A stretch of 64,000 nucleotides of DNA, from positions 1 to 64,000 of the forward strand of contig JAEZSP010000031.1 in NCBI GenBank assembly GCA_023421735.1, given 5' to 3'. Origin of the DNA: Bacillota bacterium. Its GTDB lineage: Bacteria > Bacillota_A > Clostridia > Christensenellales > Aristaeellaceae. Below, piece by piece: positions 8,857-17,137 of the stretch. The notes beneath the pieces are model-generated. The model saw nothing but the letters and a program-made list of their open reading frames with translations, did not search any database and was not told the DNA's origin. Made by a program: the position numbers and the translations under genes. Position 1 is the first letter of the stretch. Every line of letters begins with the position of its first letter.

Positions 8857-9674
8857 ATCAGAAAATCAAGACCGTCGCGGCGGTCAACGACCTGTCGGGC
8901 GTCGGGCGCTGTTCTTTGACGGTTGCAATGCCCGTCCTGTCGGCCATGGGGGCACAGGTCTGCCCCGCACCGACAGCCATCCTCTCGGCGCACACGGGCT
9001 TCAAAGACATCGTTGCGACCGACATGGGCGAATTCCTCGCAAAGATGCTCGATGCGTGGACGCGCATGGGCATGCGATTCGACTGCGTGTACACGGGTTA
9101 TCTCGGATCACCCCGTCAGGCAGCGCTCCTATTGGAATTTTTCTCCGCCCAAAGACAGGCGCTGAAGATCGTCGATCCGGTCATGGGCGACGAAGGAAAG
9201 CTGTATGTGGGCGTAGACGGATCCATGGCAGAGGCGATGCGCGCGCTCTGCCGCGCGGCGGATGTCGTGACGCCCAACCTGACCGAGTTTTCCGCACTCA
9301 CGGGGGAAACGTTTTCCATGAACCCCCGCACGCGTGCACAGATCGACGAAATGCTGATCAAACTTCCTTCGCGCGCGGCGGTCATTACGAGCGTACCCAT
9401 TGCGGGCGGCCTCGCAAACGCATATCGCGCTTTTTCCGGGGAAACCGGCGTGATTCCCTTTGAGGCAATCGACGGACATTATCCGGGCACGGGCGATTTA
9501 TTCGCCTCCGTGCTGACCGGCGCGCTGGTGATGGGTGACTCCGTCAAAAACGCGGTCGCACGCGCGGCAGACTTCGTCTCCCGTGCCATGGCGCTTTCAC
9601 GCGGCGTAGACGACCCGAATCACGGCGTTCAACTCGAGGCCGCATTGCCCCTGCTTCTCGAGGCGCGGGCATGA
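8853..9674 (+). CDS. Pyridoxal/pyridoxamine kinase-like PfkB-fold kinase
   Basis: 273 residues from a TTG codon at 8853, seven bases after GGAGG and overlapping the previous stop. 'AVNDLSGVGRCSLTVAMPVLSAMG' near the N-terminus and 'ILSAHTGF' are typical of PdxY/PdxK-type ribokinase-fold enzymes. 'KIVDPVMGDEGKLY' and the catalytic 'HYPGTGDLFASVLTG' near residue 208 (anion hole and base) are intact. The likely reaction is ATP-dependent phosphorylation of pyridoxal or pyridoxamine. Hydroxymethylpyrimidine kinase is a less likely alternative. Confidence 0.85.
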   Translation: MNQKIKTVAAVNDLSGVGRCSLTVAMPVLSAMGAQVCPAPTAILSAHTGFKDIVATDMGEFLAKMLDAWTRMGMRFDCVYTGYLGSPRQAALLLEFFSAQRQALKIVDPVMGDEGKLYVGVDGSMAEAMRALCRAADVVTPNLTEFSALTGETFSMNPRTRAQIDEMLIKLPSRAAVITSVPIAGGLANAYRAFSGETGVIPFEAIDGHYPGTGDLFASVLTGALVMGDSVKNAVARAADFVSRAMALSRGVDDPNHGVQLEAALPLLLEARA

Positions 9675-10324
9675 TGCAGGCCGCGCTTTTCGACCTAGAC
9701 GGCACGCTGCTCGATTCCAATTACGTCTGGGCGCGCGTCGACGCGCAGTTCTTTTGCGCGCGCAATCTCGCATTTCCCTCCGATTATGTGCGCGCGATCT
9801 CAGGCATGAGTTTTCTCGCCACCGCCGCATACACAAAAAAGCGCTTCGCACTTCCCGAATCCGTAGAGGACATCGTCCGCGAATGGACACAGATGACCGA
9901 GCGCGAATATGCCGAACACGTTGCGCTCAAACCCGGCTCCGCGGCGTTTTTGCGTCAGCTGAAGAGCCGCGGCGTGAAGTGCGCGGTCGTCACCTCCCTG
10001 CATCGCGCGTTGTATGAGCCTTGCCTTGCCCACAACGGCATTCTCTCGCTGTTTGACCTCTGCCTTTCGACCGACGAGGCCCAAAGTACAAGCAAAAAAG
10101 ACGGCCTCCTTTATCGCATGGCAGCCGACCGCCTGGAAACCCCGTATCCCGATTGCGCCGTATTCGAAGACGTCTACGAGGGCATTCTGGGCGCCAAGCA
10201 GCTGGGCATGCAGGCCTTCTGCGTCGTGGATCCCAAGTATACGCACCGCCTGGATGCAATCCAAGGAATCGCCGACGGCATCGGGGAAAACGTGGAAGCG
10301 GCATGGGACAATGCCAAGAAGTAA
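9671..10324 (+). CDS. HAD-superfamily phosphatase
   Basis: 217 residues, start ATGA-overlapping the kinase stop. Motif I 'LFDLDGTLLDSNYVWA' is at residues 7-22, motif II 'CAVVTSLHR' near 106 and motif III/IV 'CAVFEDVYEGILGAKQLGM' near 160. The cap region after motif I places it with HAD-IA sugar-phosphate phosphatases of the beta-phosphoglucomutase group. Substrate is unknown. Translational coupling suggests a role linked to the pyridoxal kinase, perhaps pyridoxal phosphate turnover, but that is inference. Confidence 0.85.
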   Translation: MMQAALFDLDGTLLDSNYVWARVDAQFFCARNLAFPSDYVRAISGMSFLATAAYTKKRFALPESVEDIVREWTQMTEREYAEHVALKPGSAAFLRQLKSRGVKCAVVTSLHRALYEPCLAHNGILSLFDLCLSTDEAQSTSKKDGLLYRMAADRLETPYPDCAVFEDVYEGILGAKQLGMQAFCVVDPKYTHRLDAIQGIADGIGENVEAAWDNAKK

Positions 10325-10338
10325 ACGATATATCCGAC

Positions 10339-10368
10339 AATGGCGCGGGGTAAATTCCCCGCGCCGTT
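10339..10368 (+). terminator. GC-rich terminator hairpin after HAD gene
   Basis: AATGGCGCGGGG (10339-10350) pairs with CCCCGCGCCGTT (10357-10368) around a TAAATT loop. The T tract after it is weak (GCGTATTTTGG). Similar hairpins with a GGCGnGGGG core follow plus-strand genes at 24384 and 32445. Confidence 0.65.
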
Positions 10369-10415
10369 GCGTATTTTGGCGCAATCGCATGAACCGGCAG
10401 CCACAAAAAAACGAA

Positions 10416-10442
10416 CCGATCGAAGATGCGCTCTTCGATCGG
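10416..10442 (-). terminator. Terminator of the SH3-repeat gene
   Basis: CCGATCGAAGA (10416-10426) pairs perfectly with TCTTCGATCGG (10432-10442). On the minus strand a run of T follows directly. It lies 35 bases beyond the stop of the SH3-repeat gene. Confidence 0.8.
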
Positions 10443-10476
10443 CCCGCATTGGCGCTTTTCCCCCGTATATTCCTCT

Positions 10477-11859
10477 CTACAGCTTTGCCGCTGCGGCCTT
10501 CTTAATGGCGGCCTGATGCAGGGGACAAACGCGGTTGGTACCGTGCGTGCGGCTGTTGGTAAAGTGAATACAATGATGTCCGTTGAAATTATTGGACGTA
10601 ATGGAATTGGAGCCATGGGGCATGCAATTCATGGATGCCGCGTAATTGACGCCGTTGATGGTCACGAAGATGGCGCGACGCTCCCAGGACCAGGAGCCGC
10701 AGGCAGCTTTCATGGCGGCTGTGTCGGCGGCGGTCAGCGGCTGGCAGTCGGCGTGATTCGAGCCGCCCAGGCGCTTTTCCTGCCAGGCGATGCCGGTCTC
10801 GACATCCGTAATGGTCGCAACGGTGCCGGTGGAGAAGATCGACTGAATGTCGCTGGTCCACCAATCCATTTCGACGGCGGTTCCTGTCGCGGCCTTCGCG
10901 CTGCTCGTTCCGGAGGTTGATTCTTCCTCCTTCGTCTCTTCGACGGGCAGTACCTCGGGTTCCTCCACCTTCTCTGTGGAGAGCATGCTCTTTTTCACGT
11001 AGCAAACCTGCCCGCTTGCAGTGACCCGCGCCCACGTATCGTTGTATGCGGTCACGGTCACTTCGTCATTACAGGAGAACTTGCCCAACTGTGTAGACGT
11101 GGTCGTATAGCTCTCGTAGGCCTTCACGCCGTCTTCCTTGATATAGGCGGTGAACGTCTTCTCAACGACCACTTCAACCTTCTCGGTCGAAAGCGTCGCC
11201 TTTTTCATGTACGCCGTCTTGCCGGAAATGTCCACGCGGCACCAGCTATTTTTCACGGCCACGACCGTCACCTCGGTATTGACGGGCAATGTGCCCAACA
11301 CCTTGGAGGAAGTTGAATAGCTTTTATAGACTTTTGCACCCTCAATCGCCGCATAAGCCGTGATGCTCTTGTCGTCGTCCTCGCTTCCTGTTTCGGACTG
11401 ACTGGTTTTTTCCGTGGTCAAGGAGGATATCTCGACAAAGCCCTTGTCAGAGCCGGCCTTTATGTATGCCCAGTCGTTCATCGTCGCGTACAGCTTCACC
11501 GCATCGCCTTCCTTCAGGCTGGCGCGGGAAGATGAGGAAGAGAAATTCGCGAGCAGGGAAGCATCCTTTGCCATATAGACCGTTTTGCCATTGTACGCCT
11601 TGACAAGCGCCAAGTCATCCGAGGCGACATAGGCCGACTTGTTTCCCTTAGAGACCTTCGCCCAGCCGCCCTTCGCAGCGTCCAGATTCAATATCGTGCC
11701 CGCATCGAGCGTGCCATATGACTTGCCCGATGCATCCGGCGACGCGTAAACAGGCGTGTCCGCCATGACGCATACCTTTTCTGCCAAAGCGGCATTTGTG
11801 AAAACGAGCACCAGTATCAGTGTCGCAGCGAGTGCGCGCAGTGTCCTTGTTTTGCTCAT
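10477..11859 (-). CDS. Secreted protein with four SH3-like repeats and a conserved His-rich C-terminal domain
   Basis: 460 residues from the ATG at 11859, which has GGAGG; an ATG 12 bases earlier overlaps that site. Residues 1-27 are a signal peptide ending near 'AALA'. Four bacterial SH3-like modules follow at about 28-85, 86-145, 160-230 and 240-300; each contains a 'GxLxxGTxLxLxxxxxxWxKV' type pattern, e.g. 'YGTLDAGTILNLDAAKGGW'. An acidic Ser/Thr linker precedes a C-terminal domain with 'GGSNHADCQPLT', 'ASMNCMPHGSNSITSNNF' and 'HHCIHFTNSRTHGT'. Histidine and cysteine spacing there suggests an enzymatic or metal-binding domain I cannot name; I have an impression of similar domains in other Clostridia. 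SH3 modules usually bind peptidoglycan. Confidence 0.7.
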   Translation of the reverse strand: MSKTRTLRALAATLILVLVFTNAALAEKVCVMADTPVYASPDASGKSYGTLDAGTILNLDAAKGGWAKVSKGNKSAYVASDDLALVKAYNGKTVYMAKDASLLANFSSSSSRASLKEGDAVKLYATMNDWAYIKAGSDKGFVEISSLTTEKTSQSETGSEDDDKSITAYAAIEGAKVYKSYSTSSKVLGTLPVNTEVTVVAVKNSWCRVDISGKTAYMKKATLSTEKVEVVVEKTFTAYIKEDGVKAYESYTTTSTQLGKFSCNDEVTVTAYNDTWARVTASGQVCYVKKSMLSTEKVEEPEVLPVEETKEEESTSGTSSAKAATGTAVEMDWWTSDIQSIFSTGTVATITDVETGIAWQEKRLGGSNHADCQPLTAADTAAMKAACGSWSWERRAIFVTINGVNYAASMNCMPHGSNSITSNNFNGHHCIHFTNSRTHGTNRVCPLHQAAIKKAAAAKL

Positions 11860-11890
11860 GGTTTCCTCCATATCCGTTTCATACCGCCCT

Positions 11891-11919
11891 ATTATATTAC
11901 ATAACTATGACAAAATCAA
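11891..11919 (-). promoter_or_regulatory. Promoter of the SH3-repeat gene
   Basis: On the minus strand TTGATT (11919-11914) and TATAAT (11896-11891) are 17 bases apart, about 30 bases before the start codon. Confidence 0.65.
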
Positions 11920-11952
11920 GTGCTATACGCATTTTTGTGCATAATTACGACA

Positions 11953-11979
11953 TAAAAACAGCGCTCCTTACGGAGCGCC
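11953..11979 (-). terminator. Terminator of the Big2/caspase-like gene
   Basis: AGCGCTCC (11960-11967) pairs with GGAGCGCC (11972-11979) around a TTAC loop. On the minus strand GTTTTTATG follows. It lies about 85 bases beyond the stop of the large surface protein gene. Confidence 0.75.
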
Positions 11980-12064
11980 GTCCTATTTAAGGGATGATTC
12001 GGTCAAAAGTGATGAAACATGGCCTGTGGATTTCATCCTAATGTCGAATATTCATTCGGATCAA

Positions 12065-15000
12065 TCAGTCGCCGAAGATCGCGAGATCCGCGGCCTTTGG
12101 GGAGACGTAGTACGTGACATTCTGTGACTTTGAAGGCGGGCCGTAATAGGAGGAGGTTCCGTATGTATCGAAATATTCCTCCAGCGTTTTTGTGGTAAGC
12201 GATTTTGTGGCCGAGGCGAGTTCGGACACGGTTACGTAGCCGTCGCCGTTTTGATCGCCCGCAAGTAAAACCGAGGCATCAGACATATAGTTCCAACCAA
12301 GTGCTTTGCACATTGAGTAGGTGAAAAAGTCATACGAGCGACTTTCAGCGGTATTGAAGAAACTCGCACGGACGAGCCCGTCGCTTGCGAAGATGGCCGA
12401 GTAGCTGGTTCCGTCGGCCGCTGCTCGATCCGCCGCGCGCACCATGTAGGTGAGCGTCGAGGGAATCGTCTCATCGCCGCCGCTGTAGCAGGAGGGGATG
12501 ATGAGAACGACGTGCCCCTTCACGCCCTTCATGGCGGACATGATCGTGGACGCGGAAACATACGCCCCGCCGGAGTGGGAATAAAGATGCCAGACGTAAG
12601 AGCCGTCCTTATACGTGCCGTGCGACAGGAGATAGATGAACGAAACATCCCCCTCCTTCGCGTCCGCAAACGTGGACGAAATGGCATCCGTCAGCTGCCC
12701 GCCGGTCGTGAGATTCGAGCGATACGAGAGTTCATAGCGCACGCCGCCGATGGAACTGTTGCCAAGCGCATCGTACACGCCCTTCTGGCAGTTCTGCGAG
12801 AAGGGCAAATACCCCTTCTGCGAAGAGTTTTGGTACTGCGCGATGACCAGCGCGCGATAGGTGGGCTGACTCTCATCGCGGGGCACATTCACCGTAAATG
12901 AGCGGGAATAGCAGCCGCCCGCCGTTACAGTGATGGTGGCAGTCCCTGCCCCCGTCGCGGTGACAAGTCCATCCTTCACGGATGCCACGTGCGAATCAGA
13001 GGACGACCACTCGAGAAAGAGCACTGGATCGACCGTTGCGACTACGGTAAAGGAGTCCTTATAGGCAAGCTCGATCACATCCTTGTCGTTGATCGGCCCA
13101 CCCGAATCAGTCTCAGTCGCCACCCGCTCCATGGTGAATGAATTGAGCGGTACCTCGACGATCCTGAGCGTGATCGTATACTGCTTGCGGGAACCATCCC
13201 GCGCGGTCGCCCGTACCTTGATCTTGCCGGGCTTTTTGCAATAGAGTTCACCGGTTTTGGAGTTGATGGATGCGTACTTCTTATATGAGGACGACGCCAG
13301 CGACCACGAGAGGCGCTGATCCGTCGCACTCGACGGGGAGACAGTCGCAGGAAGCGTATATGTTCCGCCCAGAAGCAGATTCCCGTAGGGATTCTCGATG
13401 GAAACGTACTTCACGTATCTCTTCTTAACCGTCACCCGACAACGATACGTTTTCCCGTTGACGGTGCGCGCGTAGATGTACGCCGTGCCGGGAGAGATGG
13501 TATAAACCATGCCATCGTCCGAGACGACCGCAACGCGCAAATTTGTCGTATGCCACGTAAGGACGCGGTTTTGCTCCTGAAGAACGTTTGAGGGATATAT
13601 TTTCGCGGTGAGCTGATAGCTCTTGTCCGCATACAGCGAAAGCGAAGATTTATTGAGCCGCACCGATGTGGGCATCTGGGTCGTTACCTTGACCTTGATG
13701 CGCTTATAGACGCCCGAATAGGTCATGGCGATGACGTAGGTGGTACCGGGCGAAACGGCGCGCACGACGCCCTTTGCATTGACCGTTGCAATGGACGGGT
13801 CAACGCTGCCCCAGAATACCTTACTCGATTGCGCACCGGAATTGACTCTTGCACGCAGGGTGTACGTTTTTCCCTCTTTGAGGGTGATGGAGGATCGATT
13901 GGTGGAGACGGATTGAATCCTCCGCGACTTCGAGACGACCTTGACGAGGAAGGTGCGCGTCACCTCTTTGTCCTCGCTCGTGACCGTAATGGTCGCAAGA
14001 CCGTTCGCAACGCCATAGATTCTGCTTCCATCCGTACGCGCGACCGCCTCATTGGAACTCGAAAGCGAGTAGCCGGTGCTTGTGGCGTCTTCCGGAAGCA
14101 CGTTGATGGACGGTTCAACCGACTGGCCCTGTGCAAGGATAAAGCCACTCATGGTCGGGAACATATCCATATAGATGGAGATCGCCGTCGCCGGGCGGAT
14201 GATGCCCAGGCCTACCGACGTCGTTTCCCCGGACTGCGCGGAAACGACAATCGTCACGCTGCCGGGGGCGATGAGCGACACGAGTCCATTTTGATCAACC
14301 GTCGCGCGCGTCTCGTCCGAGCTCGTCCATGTGAGCGCGTCGACGGCGCCCTCGGGCTCGCGCGTCAACGCCAGCTGCACCTGCTCACCCATTCGAAGGT
14401 TCCCGCCGGGCACCGTAATGCGCAGGCTCGTCGTTCCCTGCAAGACAGAGACGGGAAAATCGACCGTGCGACCGGACTTCATATTGACAGTCGCGGTGCC
14501 CGCGCCGAGCGCCAGACCCGAAATCAGGCCGGTTTCGTCAATGGTGAACAGCGCCTCATCCGAAGAGGCGTAAGAATCAATCTGATCATACGAATTATCC
14601 GGCAGCACCGTCACGCCGAGCAGCGCCGTCTTGCCGAGCCACACCACGCGCGTGGCCGAGTCGATGGCGATCGACGTCGCAGCCTGATACACGGTGACGG
14701 ACGCTTGCGCGGTCATTTCCCCATAGTTCACTTTGACCTGCGTATCGACAGACGATTCCATGATATTGAGAAGCCCGTCCTGCGTCCATGCGGTGACGGT
14801 GCCGTCTGCCGAGACCTGTATGTAGGGCGCGGATGCATCATCAACCGTGAACGCTAAATGGGACGGATCGTATTCGGCATCCGCGGGCACCGGGGAAACG
14901 ACGAGCTGCACGGCACCGTCCGAATAAAACGATGCGTTTTCAACCGAAATGTCCGTGAGCGGCACGACAACTGTCACATCACAGCTCACTTCGTATGTGT

Positions 15001-15889
15001 TTCCACCATAGAGCGTCGAAGCGGTGATTTTCGCCGTGCCCTTCGAAACCGCAGCCACGAGCCCGGTCGTCTCGTCCACAGTCGCGACGGCCCCGTCGCT
15101 GGTGGACCATGTAAACACCGCATCCTCTACCTTAATATCGTCCGCATAGAGCGTTGCGGTCAGTTCTTTGTCGTCGCCAATGTAGACTTTCGCGGTCTCC
15201 TCGCTGATGGATGTGGTATAGACGGGCTCGTCCTTTTCAATGGTGAGCTCAAATTCATCGTAAATGGTTGCATCCGCAGCAAGCGTTGCGCGCACATTGA
15301 CTACGCCGACCTGATAGGCTCGGAAAACGACGATGATGTCCGCCGGATCGGTTTCGAGGTCGACGGGTTCCATATCCTTTTCGTCGAGCGTAACAAAGTC
15401 CGCAATCGTGTCGTCACTCGTCGACCAAATGATCGTCTCGTCCGCTGCGTTTTCAATCTTGAGCTTAAATTCTGCGACATAATCGAAATCGTCGCTCATT
15501 TCGGAAAACTTGTATGTAAGGGTATCCTCATCAAACGTGATGGTGGGCGTCGGCGTAGGTTCCGCCCCCGCCATCGCTTCCGGCGCCGATGTTACGACAG
15601 GCGTCGGCGTTTCCACGGGCGTGGGCGTCGGCGTCGCCACGGGCGTCGGGATCGGCGTTTCCACAGGCGTCGGGATCGGCGTTTCCACGGGCGTGGGTGT
15701 CGGCGTCGCCACGGGCGTGGGCGTCGGCGTTTCCACGGGCGTGGGTGTCGGCGTCGCCACGGGTGTGGGTGTCGGCGTCGCCACGGGTGTGGGTGTCGGG
15801 TCCCCCGCTTCCTCTGCAAATGCGGCGATACTCGTTAAAAGCATCGAAAGGCACAAAAAAACCGATATGTATCGTTGCAACCGTTTCAC
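12065..15889 (-). CDS. Giant Big2-repeat surface protein with C-terminal caspase/legumain-like peptidase domain
   Basis: 1274 residues from GTG at 15889, the only start with a proper TGGAGGG site and downstream of the promoter. A signal peptide (about 5-27) is followed by a Thr-Pro-rich tract built of 8-residue units 'TPTPTPVA/E', then about nine bacterial Ig-like (Big2) modules marked by 'WSTSDGAVATVDETTGLV' and 'GTAKITA' patterns. The last 240 residues form a clan CD peptidase-like domain: the histidine of 'LLSHGTYK' near 1089 and the cysteine of 'IIPSCYSGG' near 1133 are the expected catalytic pair. An EF-hand/dockerin-like loop 'GDQNGDGYV' near 1211 may bind calcium. No sortase LPXTG motif is present. 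Likely a secreted or wall-bound Ca-dependent cysteine protease; target unknown. Confidence 0.8.
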   Translation of the reverse strand: MKRLQRYISVFLCLSMLLTSIAAFAEEAGDPTPTPVATPTPTPVATPTPTPVETPTPTPVATPTPTPVETPIPTPVETPIPTPVATPTPTPVETPTPVVTSAPEAMAGAEPTPTPTITFDEDTLTYKFSEMSDDFDYVAEFKLKIENAADETIIWSTSDDTIADFVTLDEKDMEPVDLETDPADIIVVFRAYQVGVVNVRATLAADATIYDEFELTIEKDEPVYTTSISEETAKVYIGDDKELTATLYADDIKVEDAVFTWSTSDGAVATVDETTGLVAAVSKGTAKITASTLYGGNTYEVSCDVTVVVPLTDISVENASFYSDGAVQLVVSPVPADAEYDPSHLAFTVDDASAPYIQVSADGTVTAWTQDGLLNIMESSVDTQVKVNYGEMTAQASVTVYQAATSIAIDSATRVVWLGKTALLGVTVLPDNSYDQIDSYASSDEALFTIDETGLISGLALGAGTATVNMKSGRTVDFPVSVLQGTTSLRITVPGGNLRMGEQVQLALTREPEGAVDALTWTSSDETRATVDQNGLVSLIAPGSVTIVVSAQSGETTSVGLGIIRPATAISIYMDMFPTMSGFILAQGQSVEPSINVLPEDATSTGYSLSSSNEAVARTDGSRIYGVANGLATITVTSEDKEVTRTFLVKVVSKSRRIQSVSTNRSSITLKEGKTYTLRARVNSGAQSSKVFWGSVDPSIATVNAKGVVRAVSPGTTYVIAMTYSGVYKRIKVKVTTQMPTSVRLNKSSLSLYADKSYQLTAKIYPSNVLQEQNRVLTWHTTNLRVAVVSDDGMVYTISPGTAYIYARTVNGKTYRCRVTVKKRYVKYVSIENPYGNLLLGGTYTLPATVSPSSATDQRLSWSLASSSYKKYASINSKTGELYCKKPGKIKVRATARDGSRKQYTITLRIVEVPLNSFTMERVATETDSGGPINDKDVIELAYKDSFTVVATVDPVLFLEWSSSDSHVASVKDGLVTATGAGTATITVTAGGCYSRSFTVNVPRDESQPTYRALVIAQYQNSSQKGYLPFSQNCQKGVYDALGNSSIGGVRYELSYRSNLTTGGQLTDAISSTFADAKEGDVSFIYLLSHGTYKDGSYVWHLYSHSGGAYVSASTIMSAMKGVKGHVVLIIPSCYSGGDETIPSTLTYMVRAADRAAADGTSYSAIFASDGLVRASFFNTAESRSYDFFTYSMCKALGWNYMSDASVLLAGDQNGDGYVTVSELASATKSLTTKTLEEYFDTYGTSSYYGPPSKSQNVTYYVSPKAADLAIFGD
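15601..15805. repeat. 24-bp tandem repeats encoding Thr-Pro-rich linker
   Basis: Tandem 24-base units of the form GTTTCCACGGGCGTGGGCGT plus four bases encode 8-residue 'TPTPTPVE' or 'TPTPTPVA' steps in the surface-protein gene. GCC/GTT and GTG/ATC differences between units suggest active expansion and contraction. It codes for a wall-spanning linker and is not a CRISPR array, as there are no spacers. Confidence 0.85.
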
Positions 15890-15919
15890 GAATAAACCCT
15901 CCATAATTTGCATGCTGTC

Positions 15920-15948
15920 ATTATATCGAAATAAATTTGTCATGTCAA
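15920..15948 (-). promoter_or_regulatory. Promoter of the Big2/caspase-like gene
   Basis: On the minus strand TTGACA (15948-15943) and TATAAT (15925-15920) are 17 bases apart, a near-perfect sigma-A promoter. It excludes the upstream ATG at 15943 as a start and supports GTG at 15889. Confidence 0.85.
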
Positions 15949-16031
15949 CGCAAAGAAAGCGCGCCTATTCATAAGACGCCGGAGTGTCGTTATTTGTTTA
16001 CAAAAATTGCAAGATTTCACAAAAACGTAAA

Positions 16032-16053
16032 CCGGAGGGCGGGTGCCCTCCGG
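16032..16053 (-). terminator. Terminator of the Cys/Gly-rich protein gene
   Basis: CCGGAGGGC (16032-16040) pairs perfectly with GCCCTCCGG (16045-16053) around GGGT. On the minus strand it is followed by TTTACGTTTTTGTG. Confidence 0.8.
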
Positions 16054-16060
16054 CGGTCGG

Positions 16061-16795
16061 TCAACCGAGTCTCGTAATGGTCATGGTAAAGATCGGGAGA
16101 TTGGGGGTCGTCTGGCCGATTTCGAACGCGTTCGTGGCTTCAAGCGCAATGGTGTCGCGGCGTTCCGCCTCGACAAGCGCATTCGCGGAGTATACGCGGG
16201 TGTGGTTGGCACAGCCCTCGATCTCAACCTCGGAAGCGAAAATGCGTTCGTTGTCAAGCACCACGGCGAGCCGGGTGTCGATCGTCTGACCTGCTGGAAT
16301 CTGCGCGGTGTATGCAATGAGGTAACGACCCGGGTAAGCGAGCCGGACGTGGCCGTCCTGAATCTGAAACATGTCGGCGTCGCCCGTCAGAACGCGGAAG
16401 CGAATGTTTCCGTCTTCCGGAACGCGGATCGGCGCGGTCGCGACGAGCTGCGCGGAAGCGGGAAAATACCGCATCCACTCGGGGCACATGCCCGCACAGT
16501 CAACCGCCGCATCCACCATGCCGCAGGGGCCGGTATAAAAAAGCGGCCAACCTGAACACGTTTCGCACTCGGGGCAATCAGTTGTCGCATGCACCATGCC
16601 GCCCGGGCCGCAATGTCCGTGGTGATTGCAGGGGACGCATGGGTGACAGGGGTCGGGATGCCGGCGCTCCTCGATCTCCTCGGGAGATACATCGGGGGGG
16701 AACGGACGGACGTAATTATGGTTCGTGCTTCTTGTGCGCACGGTGTTCAGCGCACCGACTCGATCGCCCTTGCGCTGACATTTGGTATTTGCCAC
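16061..16795 (-). CDS. Cys/His/Gly-rich protein with jelly-roll-like C-terminal domain
   Basis: 244 residues from GTG at 16795, which follows AAGGAGAG. There is no signal peptide. Residues 40-115 are rich in Cys, Pro, Gly and His with an internal duplication ('GPGGMVHATTDCPEC' and 'GPCGMVDAAVDCAGMC'), which could bind metal or crosslink. The last 130 residues are beta-rich and end 'FEIGQTTPNLPIFTMTITRLG', similar in style to the TNF/C1q-like C-terminal domain of BclA-type spore-surface proteins. A spore coat or exosporium role is plausible in this spore former, but it is inference. It lies divergent from dnaA. Confidence 0.5.
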   Translation of the reverse strand: MANTKCQRKGDRVGALNTVRTRSTNHNYVRPFPPDVSPEEIEERRHPDPCHPCVPCNHHGHCGPGGMVHATTDCPECETCSGWPLFYTGPCGMVDAAVDCAGMCPEWMRYFPASAQLVATAPIRVPEDGNIRFRVLTGDADMFQIQDGHVRLAYPGRYLIAYTAQIPAGQTIDTRLAVVLDNERIFASEVEIEGCANHTRVYSANALVEAERRDTIALEATNAFEIGQTTPNLPIFTMTITRLG

Positions 16796-17076
16796 AGAGA
16801 TCTCTCCTTCCAAGGGTTTCAACCCATACTATGCCGACGGCCACCCACAGGATATCAACAGCGCGCACACATCTTATCCACAGCTTCCTGTGGAAAGCGT
16901 GTATAAGTCGGACCAAACGCAGCTTTCATTGCGCATGACATGTAAAAATGAGCTATTATATAGGAAATCATTCGTCACGCGCGCTATCCCCAATCCCATC
17001 GACATGCAGGGATTGGCGCCGGGTGAACGGCGGATTTGTTCCACAGCACGCACAGCGCGGGGGGATGCCCTGCGGC
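16796..17076. other. Region upstream of dnaA with a DnaA box
   Basis: One exact DnaA box, TTATCCACA, is at 16874-16882, with a near match on the other strand (CTGTGGAAA) about ten bases later. AT-rich stretches occur around 16940-16970. It may be the upstream part of a bipartite origin; no gene is visible. Confidence 0.45.
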
Positions 17077-17105
17077 TTGCGGTGCGCTTTGTGATCTGTT
17101 ATAAT
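17077..17105 (+). promoter_or_regulatory. dnaA promoter
   Basis: TTGCGG (17077-17082) and TATAAT (17100-17105) are 17 bases apart, 32 bases before the dnaA start. Confidence 0.65.
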
Positions 17106-17137
17106 AAGCATGGATCTGTATGTACCGGAGGGATTGG

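Noticed and set aside
15601..15805. Regular repeats that could be mistaken for a CRISPR array
   Set aside because: Units are contiguous 24-base coding repeats within a long protein frame and have no spacers; no cas genes are present.
14858..15838. 326-residue plus-strand open frame antisense to the Big2 gene
   Set aside because: Composition is Arg/His-rich repeat shadow of the Thr-Pro repeats and Big2 codons; no ribosome binding site or recognisable domain.
15890..15943. ATG at 15943 as start of the Big2 gene
   Set aside because: It lies within the -35 box of a near-perfect promoter, so it would not be transcribed; GTG at 15889 has a good binding site.
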